DNA of 17,565 nucleotides from an uncultured Candidatus Woesearchaeota archaeon. Its GTDB lineage: Archaea > Nanobdellota > Nanobdellia > Woesearchaeales > 21-14-0-10-32-9. This document shows positions 7,949-14,795 of the stretch, in pieces. Where the stretch lies: the NCBI GenBank assembly GCA_903891505.1, contig CAITEO010000089.1, positions 1-17,565 on the forward strand. The letters run 5' to 3'. Position 1 is the first letter of the stretch, and every line of letters starts with the position of its first letter. The position numbers were made by a program, and so were the translations under genes. Under the pieces are notes generated by a model. That model searched no databases. It saw nothing but the letters and a program-made list of their open reading frames with translations, and was not told the origin of the DNA.

Positions 7949-7988
7949 ATATTTTTTTGAAAATAGTGTATTTGGAAATGATGTTTAA

Positions 7989-8033
7989 TTTATAAAAGCA
8001 TTTATAAATAAGTTCGATTTTCCTTTATAAATA
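7989..8033 (+). promoter_or_regulatory. Three TATA-like boxes upstream of TBP
   Basis: TTTATAAAAG (7989-7998), TTTATAAATA (8001-8010) and an identical TTTATAAATA (8024-8033) precede the TBP gene. A start about 26 bases after the middle box would give a leader of roughly 33 bases containing AAGGGGGT (8051-8058), a possible weak Shine-Dalgarno. The third box would give a leader of about 11 bases. Because the gene makes TBP, multiple boxes suggest autoregulation, which is inference. Confidence 0.6.
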
Positions 8034-8064
8034 AAAGAGGTTTTGCTTTTAAGGGGGTTAAATA

Positions 8065-8664
8065 ATGGTAGCAAAGAAAGTAGCTCAAAAAAAAGAATCC
8101 AAACAGATTGGTTTTGACCCACATAAAAATATTACAGTGGTCAATATAGTTGTTTCTTCAAGTTTAGAGCACGATATACCTCTTGAAAAAATGGCTGCAA
8201 CATTAAGTAATACAGAATATAATCCTGAACAGTTTCCAGGACTAGTTATAAGAATAAAGGACCCAAAAACATCTGCACTCATATTTAGTTCAGGCAACAT
8301 TGTTTGTACTGGTGCTAGAAGTCTTGAAAAAGTTGATGAGAGCATCAAGAAAATAATAGAAAGTCTAGAAAAGATAGGTATCAAAATAAAGATTAAACCA
8401 AAGATAAATGTACAAAATATTGTTGCTAGCGGAAGTATAGGTATGGATCTTAATCTAAATACTCTTGCAATGAAACTTGACAACACAGAATATGAGCCGG
8501 AACAGTTTCCTGGTCTTGTTTACAAACTCATGGAAGCAAAGGCGACATTTCTTTTGTTTAGCAATGGTAAAATAGTTTGCACAGGAACAAAATCAGAGGA
8601 AATGGTTCATAAAGCAATTGATATGCTACTCATCAATCTTAATAAGGTAATGAAAACTAAGTAA
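8065..8664 (+). CDS. tbp: TATA-box-binding protein
   Basis: TBP bends TATA boxes and with TFB recruits RNA polymerase. The 199-residue protein consists of a Lys-rich N-terminal extension (1-22) and two direct repeats (about 24-105 and 114-197) forming the saddle. Matching segments are TEYNPEQFPGLV (50-61) and TEYEPEQFPGLV (141-152). The four phenylalanines expected to pry open the TATA box are present (F57, F74, F148, F165), and each repeat has the family G-x-IVCTG segment (79-83, 170-174). It is slightly longer than typical archaeal TBP owing to the N-terminus, and lacks the acidic tail of some. It stands immediately downstream of the ORB-like sites and its own triple TATA region, with mcm 110 bases further on. 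The ATG at 8065 precedes the first conserved block and follows AAGGGGGT. Confidence 0.97.
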   Translation: MVAKKVAQKKESKQIGFDPHKNITVVNIVVSSSLEHDIPLEKMAATLSNTEYNPEQFPGLVIRIKDPKTSALIFSSGNIVCTGARSLEKVDESIKKIIESLEKIGIKIKIKPKINVQNIVASGSIGMDLNLNTLAMKLDNTEYEPEQFPGLVYKLMEAKATFLLFSNGKIVCTGTKSEEMVHKAIDMLLINLNKVMKTK

Positions 8665-8720
8665 TTCAACAGTTTTCAATTGAGAGAGTTCCAGTTGATG
8701 ATTTTACGGATTATCGACCG

Positions 8721-8774
8721 CTTATTTTTTATTATTCTTCGTTGTCTTGAGCTTATTTAAGAAATGGTGAAAAT
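8721..8774 (+). promoter_or_regulatory. MCM promoter and Shine-Dalgarno
   Basis: CTTATTTTTT (8721-8730) would place a start near 8754, giving a leader of about 20 bases that contains GGTGA (8766-8770), four bases before the MCM ATG. A second box, CTTATTTAAG (8752-8761), is too close to the ATG for a conventional start. GGTGA supports the ATG at 8775 over the out-of-frame ATG at 8764. Confidence 0.4.
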
Positions 8775-10796
8775 ATGGATGTGCAGGAGCAAATAACAAA
8801 GTTTCAAGAATTCTTCGATATAAATCATAAGACTTTGCTCCTTAACAAGGCATCTAAAGGTGATGAATCTATTGATGTTGATTTTAACGACCTTGCGAAG
8901 TTTGATTTAAATTTGGCCGAGGAACTTCTTGAGAGACCTGAAGATACTTTGAAGGCATCAGAGTATGCAATTTCTAAGTTTGATTTAGGAGAAAAAATTA
9001 TTCGTGCAAGATTCAAAAATCTTCCTGCGTCCTCGTGCACATTGATAAGCAATATTAGAAGTAAAAATATCAACAAATTTCTTCAGTTTCAAGGAATTGT
9101 CAGACAAAAAAGCGATGTCAGACCCCAAGTAACTAGTGCGAGATTTGAATGTCCGAGTTGCGGCAACATAATTTCTATAATACAAGTAGATACAAAATTC
9201 AAAGAACCATCTTCTTGTAGTTGTGGAAGAAAAGGAAAATTTCATTTATTAAGTAAAGAATTGGTTGATGCACAAAAGATTGTTTTAGAAGAAGCACCAG
9301 AGGATCTTGATGGTGGGGAGCAGCCGAAGAGAATTAATATTTTCTTGAAGAATGACTTAGTTAGTCCTCTTTCTGATAGGAAGACGAATCCTGGAAGCAA
9401 AATAACAGTTGTTGGAACGCTCAAAGAAATACCTATAGTGTTAAACTCAGGTGGTATTTCAACAAGATTTGATTTAATGATTGAAGCTAATTATACAGAG
9501 CCAGTTCAGGAAGAATTTACATCTATTGTTCTAACACCTGAACAAAGAGAGGAGCTTATTCAATTATCTAAAGATCCAAATATATATGAGAAATTTATAG
9601 AGTCTATTGCCCCAACTATTTATGGTCACGAGAGAATTAAGGAGGCGCTCGTTCTTCAGCTTTTTGGAGGGTGTAGAAAAAAACAAGATGATGGTGTTCA
9701 GAGACGTGGAGATATTCATGTTCTTCTTGTTGGAGATCCTGGAAGTGGAAAGTCTCAACTTTTGAAGAGGATGTCGATTGTTGCTCCAAAGTCTAGGTTC
9801 GTATCAGGTAAGGGCGCATCTGGTGCGGGTCTTACAGCATCTGTTGTGAAAGATGAATTCTTGAAAGGTTGGGCGCTTGAAGCAGGAGCACTAGTTCTTG
9901 CGAACAAAGGTCTTGTTTGTATTGATGAGCTCGATAAGATGACAAAAGAAGATACATCTGCTATGCATGAAGCACTCGAGCAGCAAACCGTTACAATAAG
10001 TAAGGCTAACATTCAAGCAACACTCAGATCTGAGACGACTGTTCTTGCTGCGGCTAATCCGAAGTTTGGAAGATTTGATCCTTACGAAATTTTAGCGAAG
10101 CAAATTGATCTTCCATCGACGTTGATTAACAGGTTCGATTTGATATTTCCTGTCAAGGATCTTCCTAATCCTGAGAAGGACGAGCGTCTTGCGGCTTTTA
10201 TTTTGAAGTTGCACAAAGATGAGCATGCTGCTGATGATAATGTTCAGAAATTAGATACTAAAATAATAAAAAGATATGTTGCTTATGCTAAACAAATGGT
10301 TTTTCCAAAGCTTACTGATCAAGCTTTGAATGAGATAAAGAATTATTTTGTTAGTATGCGTAATTCTGGTAACAGTGAGGAGAAAGTACCAAGCATTCCT
10401 ATTAGTGCTCGTCAGTTGGAGGGACTTGTCAGGCTCGCGGAAGCATCAGCTAGAACGAGATTATCACCAACTGTTACAAAGAAAGATGCGCAAAGAGCGA
10501 TCGATTTGTTGCATCATTGCTTGTCATTAATCGGTATGGATACTGAGACGGGCAAGTTTGATATTGATAGAATTGCGATAGGAATAACTGCGACTCAAAG
10601 AGGAGCGATTCATGTTGTGAAAGAATTAATAACTGAGCTCGAGAAAAATATTGGTAAAGTTATTCCAATTGATGATCTTGTGCGAGAGGCGGCGGCGAGA
10701 GATATTTCTGAGGATAAAACAATGGAAGTTGTTGACAAGTTGAAACGTGCAGGAGATTTGTTCTCGCCAAAACCAGGATTTATCAGCAAGATTTAA
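8775..10796 (+). CDS. mcm: Replicative MCM DNA helicase
   Basis: MCM is the hexameric 3'-5' helicase that unwinds origins and drives forks. The 673-residue protein has an N-terminal DNA-binding region with a zinc ribbon C126-x2-C129...C148-x-C150, an AAA+ core with Walker A GDPGSGKS (320-327), Walker B IDELDKM (383-389), sensor 1 in AAANP (N428) and arginine finger in RFDLIF (R453), and a C-terminal winged helix (about 600-673). KGASGAGLTASV (346-357) is the helix-2 insert region typical of MCM. Length is normal, there is no intein, and all motor residues are present. It is transcribed away from the ORB-bearing region and from TBP, 110 bases upstream. GINS, usually a neighbour or partner, is not in the window. 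The start is supported by a GGTGA Shine-Dalgarno. Confidence 0.98.
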   Translation: MDVQEQITKFQEFFDINHKTLLLNKASKGDESIDVDFNDLAKFDLNLAEELLERPEDTLKASEYAISKFDLGEKIIRARFKNLPASSCTLISNIRSKNINKFLQFQGIVRQKSDVRPQVTSARFECPSCGNIISIIQVDTKFKEPSSCSCGRKGKFHLLSKELVDAQKIVLEEAPEDLDGGEQPKRINIFLKNDLVSPLSDRKTNPGSKITVVGTLKEIPIVLNSGGISTRFDLMIEANYTEPVQEEFTSIVLTPEQREELIQLSKDPNIYEKFIESIAPTIYGHERIKEALVLQLFGGCRKKQDDGVQRRGDIHVLLVGDPGSGKSQLLKRMSIVAPKSRFVSGKGASGAGLTASVVKDEFLKGWALEAGALVLANKGLVCIDELDKMTKEDTSAMHEALEQQTVTISKANIQATLRSETTVLAAANPKFGRFDPYEILAKQIDLPSTLINRFDLIFPVKDLPNPEKDERLAAFILKLHKDEHAADDNVQKLDTKIIKRYVAYAKQMVFPKLTDQALNEIKNYFVSMRNSGNSEEKVPSIPISARQLEGLVRLAEASARTRLSPTVTKKDAQRAIDLLHHCLSLIGMDTETGKFDIDRIAIGITATQRGAIHVVKELITELEKNIGKVIPIDDLVREAAARDISEDKTMEVVDKLKRAGDLFSPKPGFISKI

Positions 10797-10800
10797 GTCG

Positions 10801-10842
10801 TTTCTTTTATGTATTATTTTGTTCTTGTTTATTTTTCTTTAA
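10801..10842 (+). terminator. T-rich transcription stop after mcm
   Basis: Just past the mcm stop the coding strand runs through repeated T tracts (TTTCTTTTA, TTTTG, TTTATTTTTCTTT). Archaeal RNA polymerase terminates at such T-rich stretches without needing a hairpin. Assigned by composition only. Confidence 0.4.
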
Positions 10843-10862
10843 TTTATCTATCATTCCTCACC

Positions 10863-10895
10863 CATGGCGAGCAATATCTGTGCATGGCGCAATAT
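10863..10895. repeat. Short imperfect direct repeat CATGGCG(AG)CAATAT
   Basis: CATGGCGAGCAATAT (10863-10877) recurs as CATGGCGCAATAT (10883-10895), 20 bases later and missing two bases. It is more G+C-rich than its surroundings. Function unknown. Confidence 0.45.
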
Positions 10896-10930
10896 AATAA
10901 AAAGAATTGGTTTATATTTTTTAATAGTAG

Positions 10931-10955
10931 ATAAACAAAAAACAAAAAAATATAG
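10931..10955 (-). terminator. T-rich stop downstream of the NmrA-type gene
   Basis: The + strand A tracts here (AAACAAAAAACAAAAAAATA) are T tracts on the minus strand, 23-47 bases after the stop codon of the gene at 10978-11850. Consistent with a factor-independent archaeal terminator. Confidence 0.4.
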
Positions 10956-10977
10956 AAGAAGTTGTTCAGCGGATATT

Positions 10978-11850
10978 TTATGCGCTGTCTTTGAACGTCT
11001 TGATGTATGCTTTGATGAATGTTTTGAATGTTTCTGGTTTGTGGCCTAGGAGCTGGGCTGCTGTCTGGTCTATTTCTGCAAACGTTCCTTTCTCTGCTTC
11101 TTTGTACATTTCAAGCATCATGTGGACGTGCCAATCACTTACGCCGTAGCCGAGCATGGTTTGTCTGAAGTCATCGTCGCTTATTGTGTGAAATATGACT
11201 CGTTTTCCAAGGACAAATGCGAAGTTATCTTCTACTTGTCTATGTGTGAATGTCTGCGGTCCTGTCAAGACAAAGATTTCCCCACCTTTTGATTTTAAGA
11301 GGGCCATTGTCGCGATTGTGGCAACATCTCTAATGTCGACAAAGCTTATTGATCCTTTAAGACTTATTGGTGCTTGATACATTCCAGGTTTTTTTATTGT
11401 TTGAGCATACTTTATGAAGTCTTGCATGAACCAATTTGGTCGTAATAGTGTTGTTGGTATTCCTGACGCTATAACATACTCCTCGCATTGTTTGTGCATT
11501 TTTAATATGGATGACCCATCTGGTTTGTCAGAACCCATCATTGACAATAAAACTATATGTTTCACATCTTTTCTTTTTGCGACATCCACAAAGTTTTTTA
11601 TCATCTCAATCATGTTTTCTCGAAAGGGCATGACGAGAAATGCTTTTTCGACGCCATTCAACGCCGCTTCAATCATTTCGGGTTTTGTGAAATCAAGATC
11701 TACTTGTTCGAAGCCGCCGATTTCTATTTTGTCAACTCTTGCATGGTTATATATTCCTGCACGAACCTTTGATTTTGCACTTACTAGTTGTTTTACAACT
11801 TCACGTCCTACTTTTCCTGTTGCGCCTGTTACAAGTATTGTTCCAACCAT
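10978..11850 (-). CDS. NmrA/QOR2-type atypical short-chain NAD(P)-binding protein
   Basis: A 290-residue Rossmann-fold protein with the dinucleotide motif TGATGKVG (8-15) near the N-terminus, LLSMMGSDKPDGSS (101-114), LRPNWFMQDF (136-145) and VDIRDVA (171-177). These mark the NmrA-like branch of atypical SDRs, which includes bacterial quinone oxidoreductase 2 and azoreductase-like enzymes as well as redox-sensing regulators. The usual SDR catalytic YxxxK is not evident, so it may be a reductase or an NAD(P) sensor; the substrate is unknown. Its base composition looks richer in G+C than that of the neighbouring replication genes, and it has a strong GGTGA Shine-Dalgarno. Both fit acquisition from bacteria, though a tree would be needed. 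It is divergent from the primase gene and converges on mcm. Confidence 0.88.
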   Translation of the reverse strand: MVGTILVTGATGKVGREVVKQLVSAKSKVRAGIYNHARVDKIEIGGFEQVDLDFTKPEMIEAALNGVEKAFLVMPFRENMIEMIKNFVDVAKRKDVKHIVLLSMMGSDKPDGSSILKMHKQCEEYVIASGIPTTLLRPNWFMQDFIKYAQTIKKPGMYQAPISLKGSISFVDIRDVATIATMALLKSKGGEIFVLTGPQTFTHRQVEDNFAFVLGKRVIFHTISDDDFRQTMLGYGVSDWHVHMMLEMYKEAEKGTFAEIDQTAAQLLGHKPETFKTFIKAYIKTFKDSA

Positions 11851-11855
11851 TTAGT

Positions 11856-11896
11856 TCACCTTCTGTAATTCTTGTTAATTATTTTTAAATTATTTT
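11856..11896 (-). promoter_or_regulatory. TATA-like box and Shine-Dalgarno of the NmrA-type gene
   Basis: Minus strand AAGGTGA, with its GGTGA at 11860-11856, ends five bases before the ATG. An AATTTAAAAAT box (about 11885-11896) lies roughly 26 bases upstream of a start near 11863, giving a short leader that still includes the Shine-Dalgarno. Confidence 0.5.
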
Positions 11897-11903
11897 TTGA
11901 GTA

Positions 11904-11932
11904 TTCTTTACGCGTTCTTTATGTATTCTTTA
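11904..11932. repeat. TTCTTTA repeated at exact 11-base period
   Basis: TTCTTTA occurs at 11904, 11915 and 11926, so three copies lie 11 bases apart, on one face of the helix. They sit between the divergent NmrA-type and primase promoters. A phased binding site is possible; chance in T-rich DNA is also possible. Confidence 0.35.
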
Positions 11933-11980
11933 ATATATTCATTTCAGGATTCTTTTTTATGCTTTTCTGTTTTTCTTAGC

Positions 11981-11993
11981 AAAAAATAAAAAC
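11981..11993 (+). promoter_or_regulatory. TATA-like box of the primase gene
   Basis: AAAAAATAAAAAC is centred about 28 bases before the ATG at 12015. This spacing predicts a leaderless mRNA and supports that ATG over the GTG two codons upstream. Confidence 0.4.
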
Positions 11994-12014
11994 AACCACT
12001 TCTTTCATGTGTGT

Positions 12015-13412
12015 ATGCTTCTTGCAAAGACACTATCGTATTATAAAAGAAAGGACGTCCAGAGAGCAATGGTCGAGCAGGCTGCGAATAAAGAGGTCGC
12101 TGTACTTTTTGGTGGATTTGATGGTTATTTCGGTAAGCGTCCTGATATTCTTATGTATCCAGAGGATGTAATGGAGTTTGCGAAGAAGAAGGCATCAAGC
12201 TTTCATTGTTCTGAGGAACTATGGTCAAATCCTCTTTCTTTACGTTCTGAAATAAAGAAACAAGAGATGGATGAGCTTAGAATTGGTTGGGATTTAATAC
12301 TTGATATTGATTGTCATCAATTTGAATACAGCAGACTCGCCGCATATTATCTCGCGCAGATACTCAAAGATTTAGGAATATCAAGTGTTACATGTAAATT
12401 TTCAGGCAATAAAGGATTTCATTTGGCTGTGCCTTTTGAGGCATTTCCTATTCACATAAATAATATAACTACAAAATCTTTATTTCCGGAAGCTCCAAGA
12501 AAAATCGCTTTTTATTTGAAAGATAAATTAAAACCTCTCCTAAAAGAAGGTATAATGAAACTTGAGGATGGAGATGTATCAAAAATTGTATCAATAACAG
12601 GTTTAAAATATGAAGATATTGTCAAGAAAATAAAAAATGATGAGGGGTTCGACTCCATGGTTCTTGACGTAGAAAAGTTTCTAGAAATCGACACTATTCT
12701 AATTGCACCAAGACACCTTTACAGGATGCCTTATTCTTTGCACGAGAAATCTTTGCTCGCGAGTGTTCCTGTCAACATAAATAATATTTTGGAGTTCGAA
12801 AAAGAAATGGCAAAGGTTGAAAATGTCAAATTCGATGTTCCTTTTTTAGATAGAACAAAAGCTGTTCGAGGGGAGGCGCAAAAGTTGTTCATTAATTCAT
12901 TTGATTTTTATCCAAAGGAAGAAAAAAGTTCTAGAGAGAATAAAGAATATGTGCTTCCGGATGAGGCAATAGTAGAGGATTATTTTCCTCCGTGCATAAA
13001 AAATATGCTATTAGGTCTTGAGGATGGGAAGAAGCGATCGCTTTTCACAATGATAAATTTTCTGAAAGGATCAGGTTGGTCAATGGATGCAGTCGAGCAG
13101 AAGATGTATGACTGGAATAAAAAAAATCCAGAACCTTTAAGAGAGGTTGTTCTCAAAGGTCAAATTTATCAGGCAAAAAAAACAAAAGATGTTGTTCCGC
13201 CGCATAATTGCAAGTCATATTATCTTGATTTGCGAGTTTGCGCGCCTGATAGTTTCTGTTCAAAGATTAAAAATCCTCTACAATATTCTCGTTTGAAGTT
13301 CGAGATGAATTCTAAGAAAAAAGGGAGTCCAAAATTAAGTGACGAGCAAAAAGAGATGCGACGTAAATTTAGGGAGAAGAAAAAACAAGAAAAATCAGCT
13401 TTAGAAGATTAA
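12015..13412 (+). CDS. priS: Single-chain DNA primase: PriS catalytic domain fused to PriL-type Fe-S domain
   Basis: An archaeo-eukaryotic primase that makes primers for PolD. With the ATG at 12015 (465 residues), the catalytic PriS part (about 1-290) shows the metal-binding ILDID (D97, D99), the nucleotide-binding SGNKGFHL (130-137) and a third acidic residue in EIDTILIAPRHLYR (D226). The C-terminal part (about 315-430) reads like the PriL iron-sulfur domain: FPPCI (C327), then HNC (C399), RVC (C409) and SFCSKIKNPLQY (C415), giving four cysteines in the right context to hold a [4Fe-4S] cluster. The PriL N-terminal domain is not present. The same single-chain form is known from Nanoarchaeum equitans. 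A basic tail follows (about 430-465). It converges on the C45-family gene with an 11-base gap. Confidence 0.93.
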   Translation: MLLAKTLSYYKRKDVQRAMVEQAANKEVAVLFGGFDGYFGKRPDILMYPEDVMEFAKKKASSFHCSEELWSNPLSLRSEIKKQEMDELRIGWDLILDIDCHQFEYSRLAAYYLAQILKDLGISSVTCKFSGNKGFHLAVPFEAFPIHINNITTKSLFPEAPRKIAFYLKDKLKPLLKEGIMKLEDGDVSKIVSITGLKYEDIVKKIKNDEGFDSMVLDVEKFLEIDTILIAPRHLYRMPYSLHEKSLLASVPVNINNILEFEKEMAKVENVKFDVPFLDRTKAVRGEAQKLFINSFDFYPKEEKSSRENKEYVLPDEAIVEDYFPPCIKNMLLGLEDGKKRSLFTMINFLKGSGWSMDAVEQKMYDWNKKNPEPLREVVLKGQIYQAKKTKDVVPPHNCKSYYLDLRVCAPDSFCSKIKNPLQYSRLKFEMNSKKKGSPKLSDEQKEMRRKFREKKKQEKSALED

Positions 13413-13423
13413 TTTTAAATTTA

Positions 13424-14527
13424 TTAATCAACGAGTTTTATCTTAACATATTTTCCTGTTAGTGATGCAGGGGATGTTTTGCCATTACTTATGTATAATA
13501 TGTTTTTTATCATGTCAAAAATAAAGCTTTGATATGTGCCTTTGTTGGAAATAGAATTTCCTGTGATTTTTACACTAGTGCCGTTCCTCGTGTCTTTAAG
13601 CAATGTTATGAGAAGTTCAACGTCGATTGTTTTTTTATCTTTAACATAAGTAATGGCACTAGAATATCTCATTTTGCTTCGTTTTACGAATTCCTCAGCA
13701 CCATTATTTGTCTTCATGTATTTTGTCAACAATGAAGGGAATGTTGAGACAACAAGATAGTTTTTGTTAGTTTTTGCAATTGCTAATTCTTCAGAATGCA
13801 CTTCTATATGTACGTGTTTTTTTGTTTTTGCATCAGACAACATAAGATTTACAGGTCTGTTCGGTAAATATTTTTTTAGAATATTATTCGCTTGCGAAAT
13901 ATGACTTATTTCTTCAAGAGCAGTTCTTACAAGAAGCGCAGTAGAATATTTATCTAGTTGTGTTTTTTTTACAAAAGATATTTGATGGCTATATATTGCT
14001 ATTTTTTTATCATTCCAGCCAGTTATTGCACCTACAAGGAAAGGTACGCTAACATGCGTGATTCTATTCTTATCTGGGAGTTTTATTGATACTACTATAG
14101 TTTGAGCATATTTCAATGCATATTTTGTTACAGGGTAAGTATCTGTATTTCTTGCAATAAAATAATTTTTGTTTGAAAAAAAAGATGTTGTTGTGCAATG
14201 CGCTCCGAATTTAGGAACTATATCAAACAAGTTGTTGTATGTTAGAAAATATTCTACAGGAATTCCAGTTGCATCTGCGTATCCTCTTAACTCTTCTTTA
14301 TATATTTCTGGGAAGATTATTTTTTTCTGCTTGTTTTTTGTTACAATGTATGTAAGTTTACTTAGCAATCTAACATATTTTTTCTTAAGAAATTCTATTA
14401 TTGGATGTTGTGCAAGGATTAGTAGTTTTGCATAAGCATATCCTGTATGGTAACTATCTTTTTCATTCATATTAAGAATGTGTATACCGTCTATATTTTC
14501 GTATGTTGAATTACTATACTTAATCAT
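13424..14527 (-). CDS. C45-family Ntn-hydrolase / acyltransferase-like protein
   Basis: A 367-residue protein resembling the acyl-CoA:6-aminopenicillanic acid acyltransferase / carcinine-hydrolase family, Ntn-fold enzymes that cleave or form linear amide bonds using an N-terminal cysteine exposed by self-cleavage. The signature is HCTTTSFFSNKNYFIARNTDTYP (110-132), within which Cys111 is the likely nucleophile followed by the R126-N127-x-D129 block; in the family, cleavage would occur just before Cys111. The preceding segment EIYKEELRGYADATGIPVEYF (74-94) also matches the family's pro-region. There is no signal peptide, so it is probably cytoplasmic. The substrate is unknown. A TATA box 28 bases upstream of the ATG suggests a leaderless transcript. 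It stands alone between the primase gene (11-base convergent gap) and a 268-base spacer. Confidence 0.8.
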   Translation of the reverse strand: MIKYSNSTYENIDGIHILNMNEKDSYHTGYAYAKLLILAQHPIIEFLKKKYVRLLSKLTYIVTKNKQKKIIFPEIYKEELRGYADATGIPVEYFLTYNNLFDIVPKFGAHCTTTSFFSNKNYFIARNTDTYPVTKYALKYAQTIVVSIKLPDKNRITHVSVPFLVGAITGWNDKKIAIYSHQISFVKKTQLDKYSTALLVRTALEEISHISQANNILKKYLPNRPVNLMLSDAKTKKHVHIEVHSEELAIAKTNKNYLVVSTFPSLLTKYMKTNNGAEEFVKRSKMRYSSAITYVKDKKTIDVELLITLLKDTRNGTSVKITGNSISNKGTYQSFIFDMIKNILYISNGKTSPASLTGKYVKIKLVD

Positions 14528-14795
14528 AGATTTCGAAATTCAGACTAACTATTTATAATTTGTTCTTATGTCTGCAATCATTTTTCACATATGTAGATTA
14601 ATACCTTGTTATTGCGCGCTAGCGGAAGTGGTTTAATACAAAAAATACTTTGCATTTTCTATCTATCTAAAAATTCATTTCTTTGCACGCAAATGTAAAA
14701 TACAAAATTAAGTAAATCTATTAAAACAGATTTTTTTGTATTCTAGGGTGGGATTGGTGACTCATCGGAGTTTTTACTATCCATGTAGAATCTGA
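14528..14795. other. Intergenic spacer with no recognised gene
   Basis: The 268 bases between the PHP and C45-type genes hold the C45 promoter at the left, a perfect 8-bp palindrome CGCTAGCG (14617-14624) in a small G+C-rich island, and an imperfect hairpin AAAATAC-TTT-GCATTTT (14643-14659) similar to the one at 7658-7678. Otherwise nothing was recognised. Confidence 0.4.
14549..14559 (-). promoter_or_regulatory. TATA box of the C45-type gene
   Basis: On the minus strand AATTATAAATA is centred about 27 bases upstream of the ATG at 14527, predicting a leaderless mRNA. No Shine-Dalgarno intervenes. Confidence 0.5.

Larger units (their letters stand above)
7799..7973 (+). repeat. Two diverged ~88-bp tandem units carrying the ORB-like motifs
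   Basis: Shared landmarks recur at almost constant spacing: TTCCAAT at 7799 and 7887 (88), GGGC at 7821 and 7910 (89), GAAATGAAGGGG at 7848 and 7935 (87), each followed by a T-rich run. The sequence between landmarks has diverged. The simplest reading is an old tandem duplication of a unit that ends in the ORB-like motif, with the landmarks conserved because they are bound by protein. Confidence 0.5.
7525..8064. other. Putative replication origin region (gene-free, ORB-bearing)
   Basis: This 540-base stretch between divergently transcribed aIF2-beta and TBP is the longest gene-free interval in the window. Seen directly: a 60-base segment at 7591-7650 with only 8 G/C bases, a perfect 9-bp hairpin (7658-7678), two copies of an ORB-like motif in the same orientation (7841-7860, 7927-7948), a TTCCAATGGAA dyad (7799-7809) and three TATA-like boxes near TBP. 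AT-rich DNA beside ORB elements, within a cluster containing orc1, polD, mcm and primase, is what archaeal origins look like. Origin function is inference. The same sites might instead, or also, let Orc1 regulate TBP. I found no tRNA, rRNA or convincing protein gene in it. Confidence 0.6.
10797..10977. other. Intergenic region between convergent mcm and NmrA-type gene
   Basis: No gene recognised. The left part is T-rich on the + strand (10801-10845) and the right part A-rich (10931-10955), as expected for opposing transcription stops. Between them is a 20-base-period direct repeat (10863-10895), and an 8-bp inverted pair TTTATCTA (10843-10850) and TAGATAAA (10928-10935) brackets the interval. 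Confidence 0.5.

Noticed and set aside
7525..8064. Possible tRNA, RNase P RNA or SRP RNA in the long gene-free region
   Set aside because: No T-loop-like GTTCRANTC with flanking stems and no recognisable conserved core of RNase P or SRP RNA was found by eye.
8688..8760. C/D-box sRNA suggested by TTGATGA upstream of mcm
   Set aside because: The first C-box base does not fit RUGAUGA and no CUGA D box follows at a suitable distance.
2855..10796. Inteins in DP2 or MCM, common in archaeal replication proteins
   Set aside because: Both catalytic regions read through continuously with normal family spacing and no splicing motifs.
12009..12014. GTG start two codons upstream of the primase ATG
   Set aside because: The ATG at 12015 is the stronger codon and fits the TATA spacing; the ATG at 12007 is out of frame.
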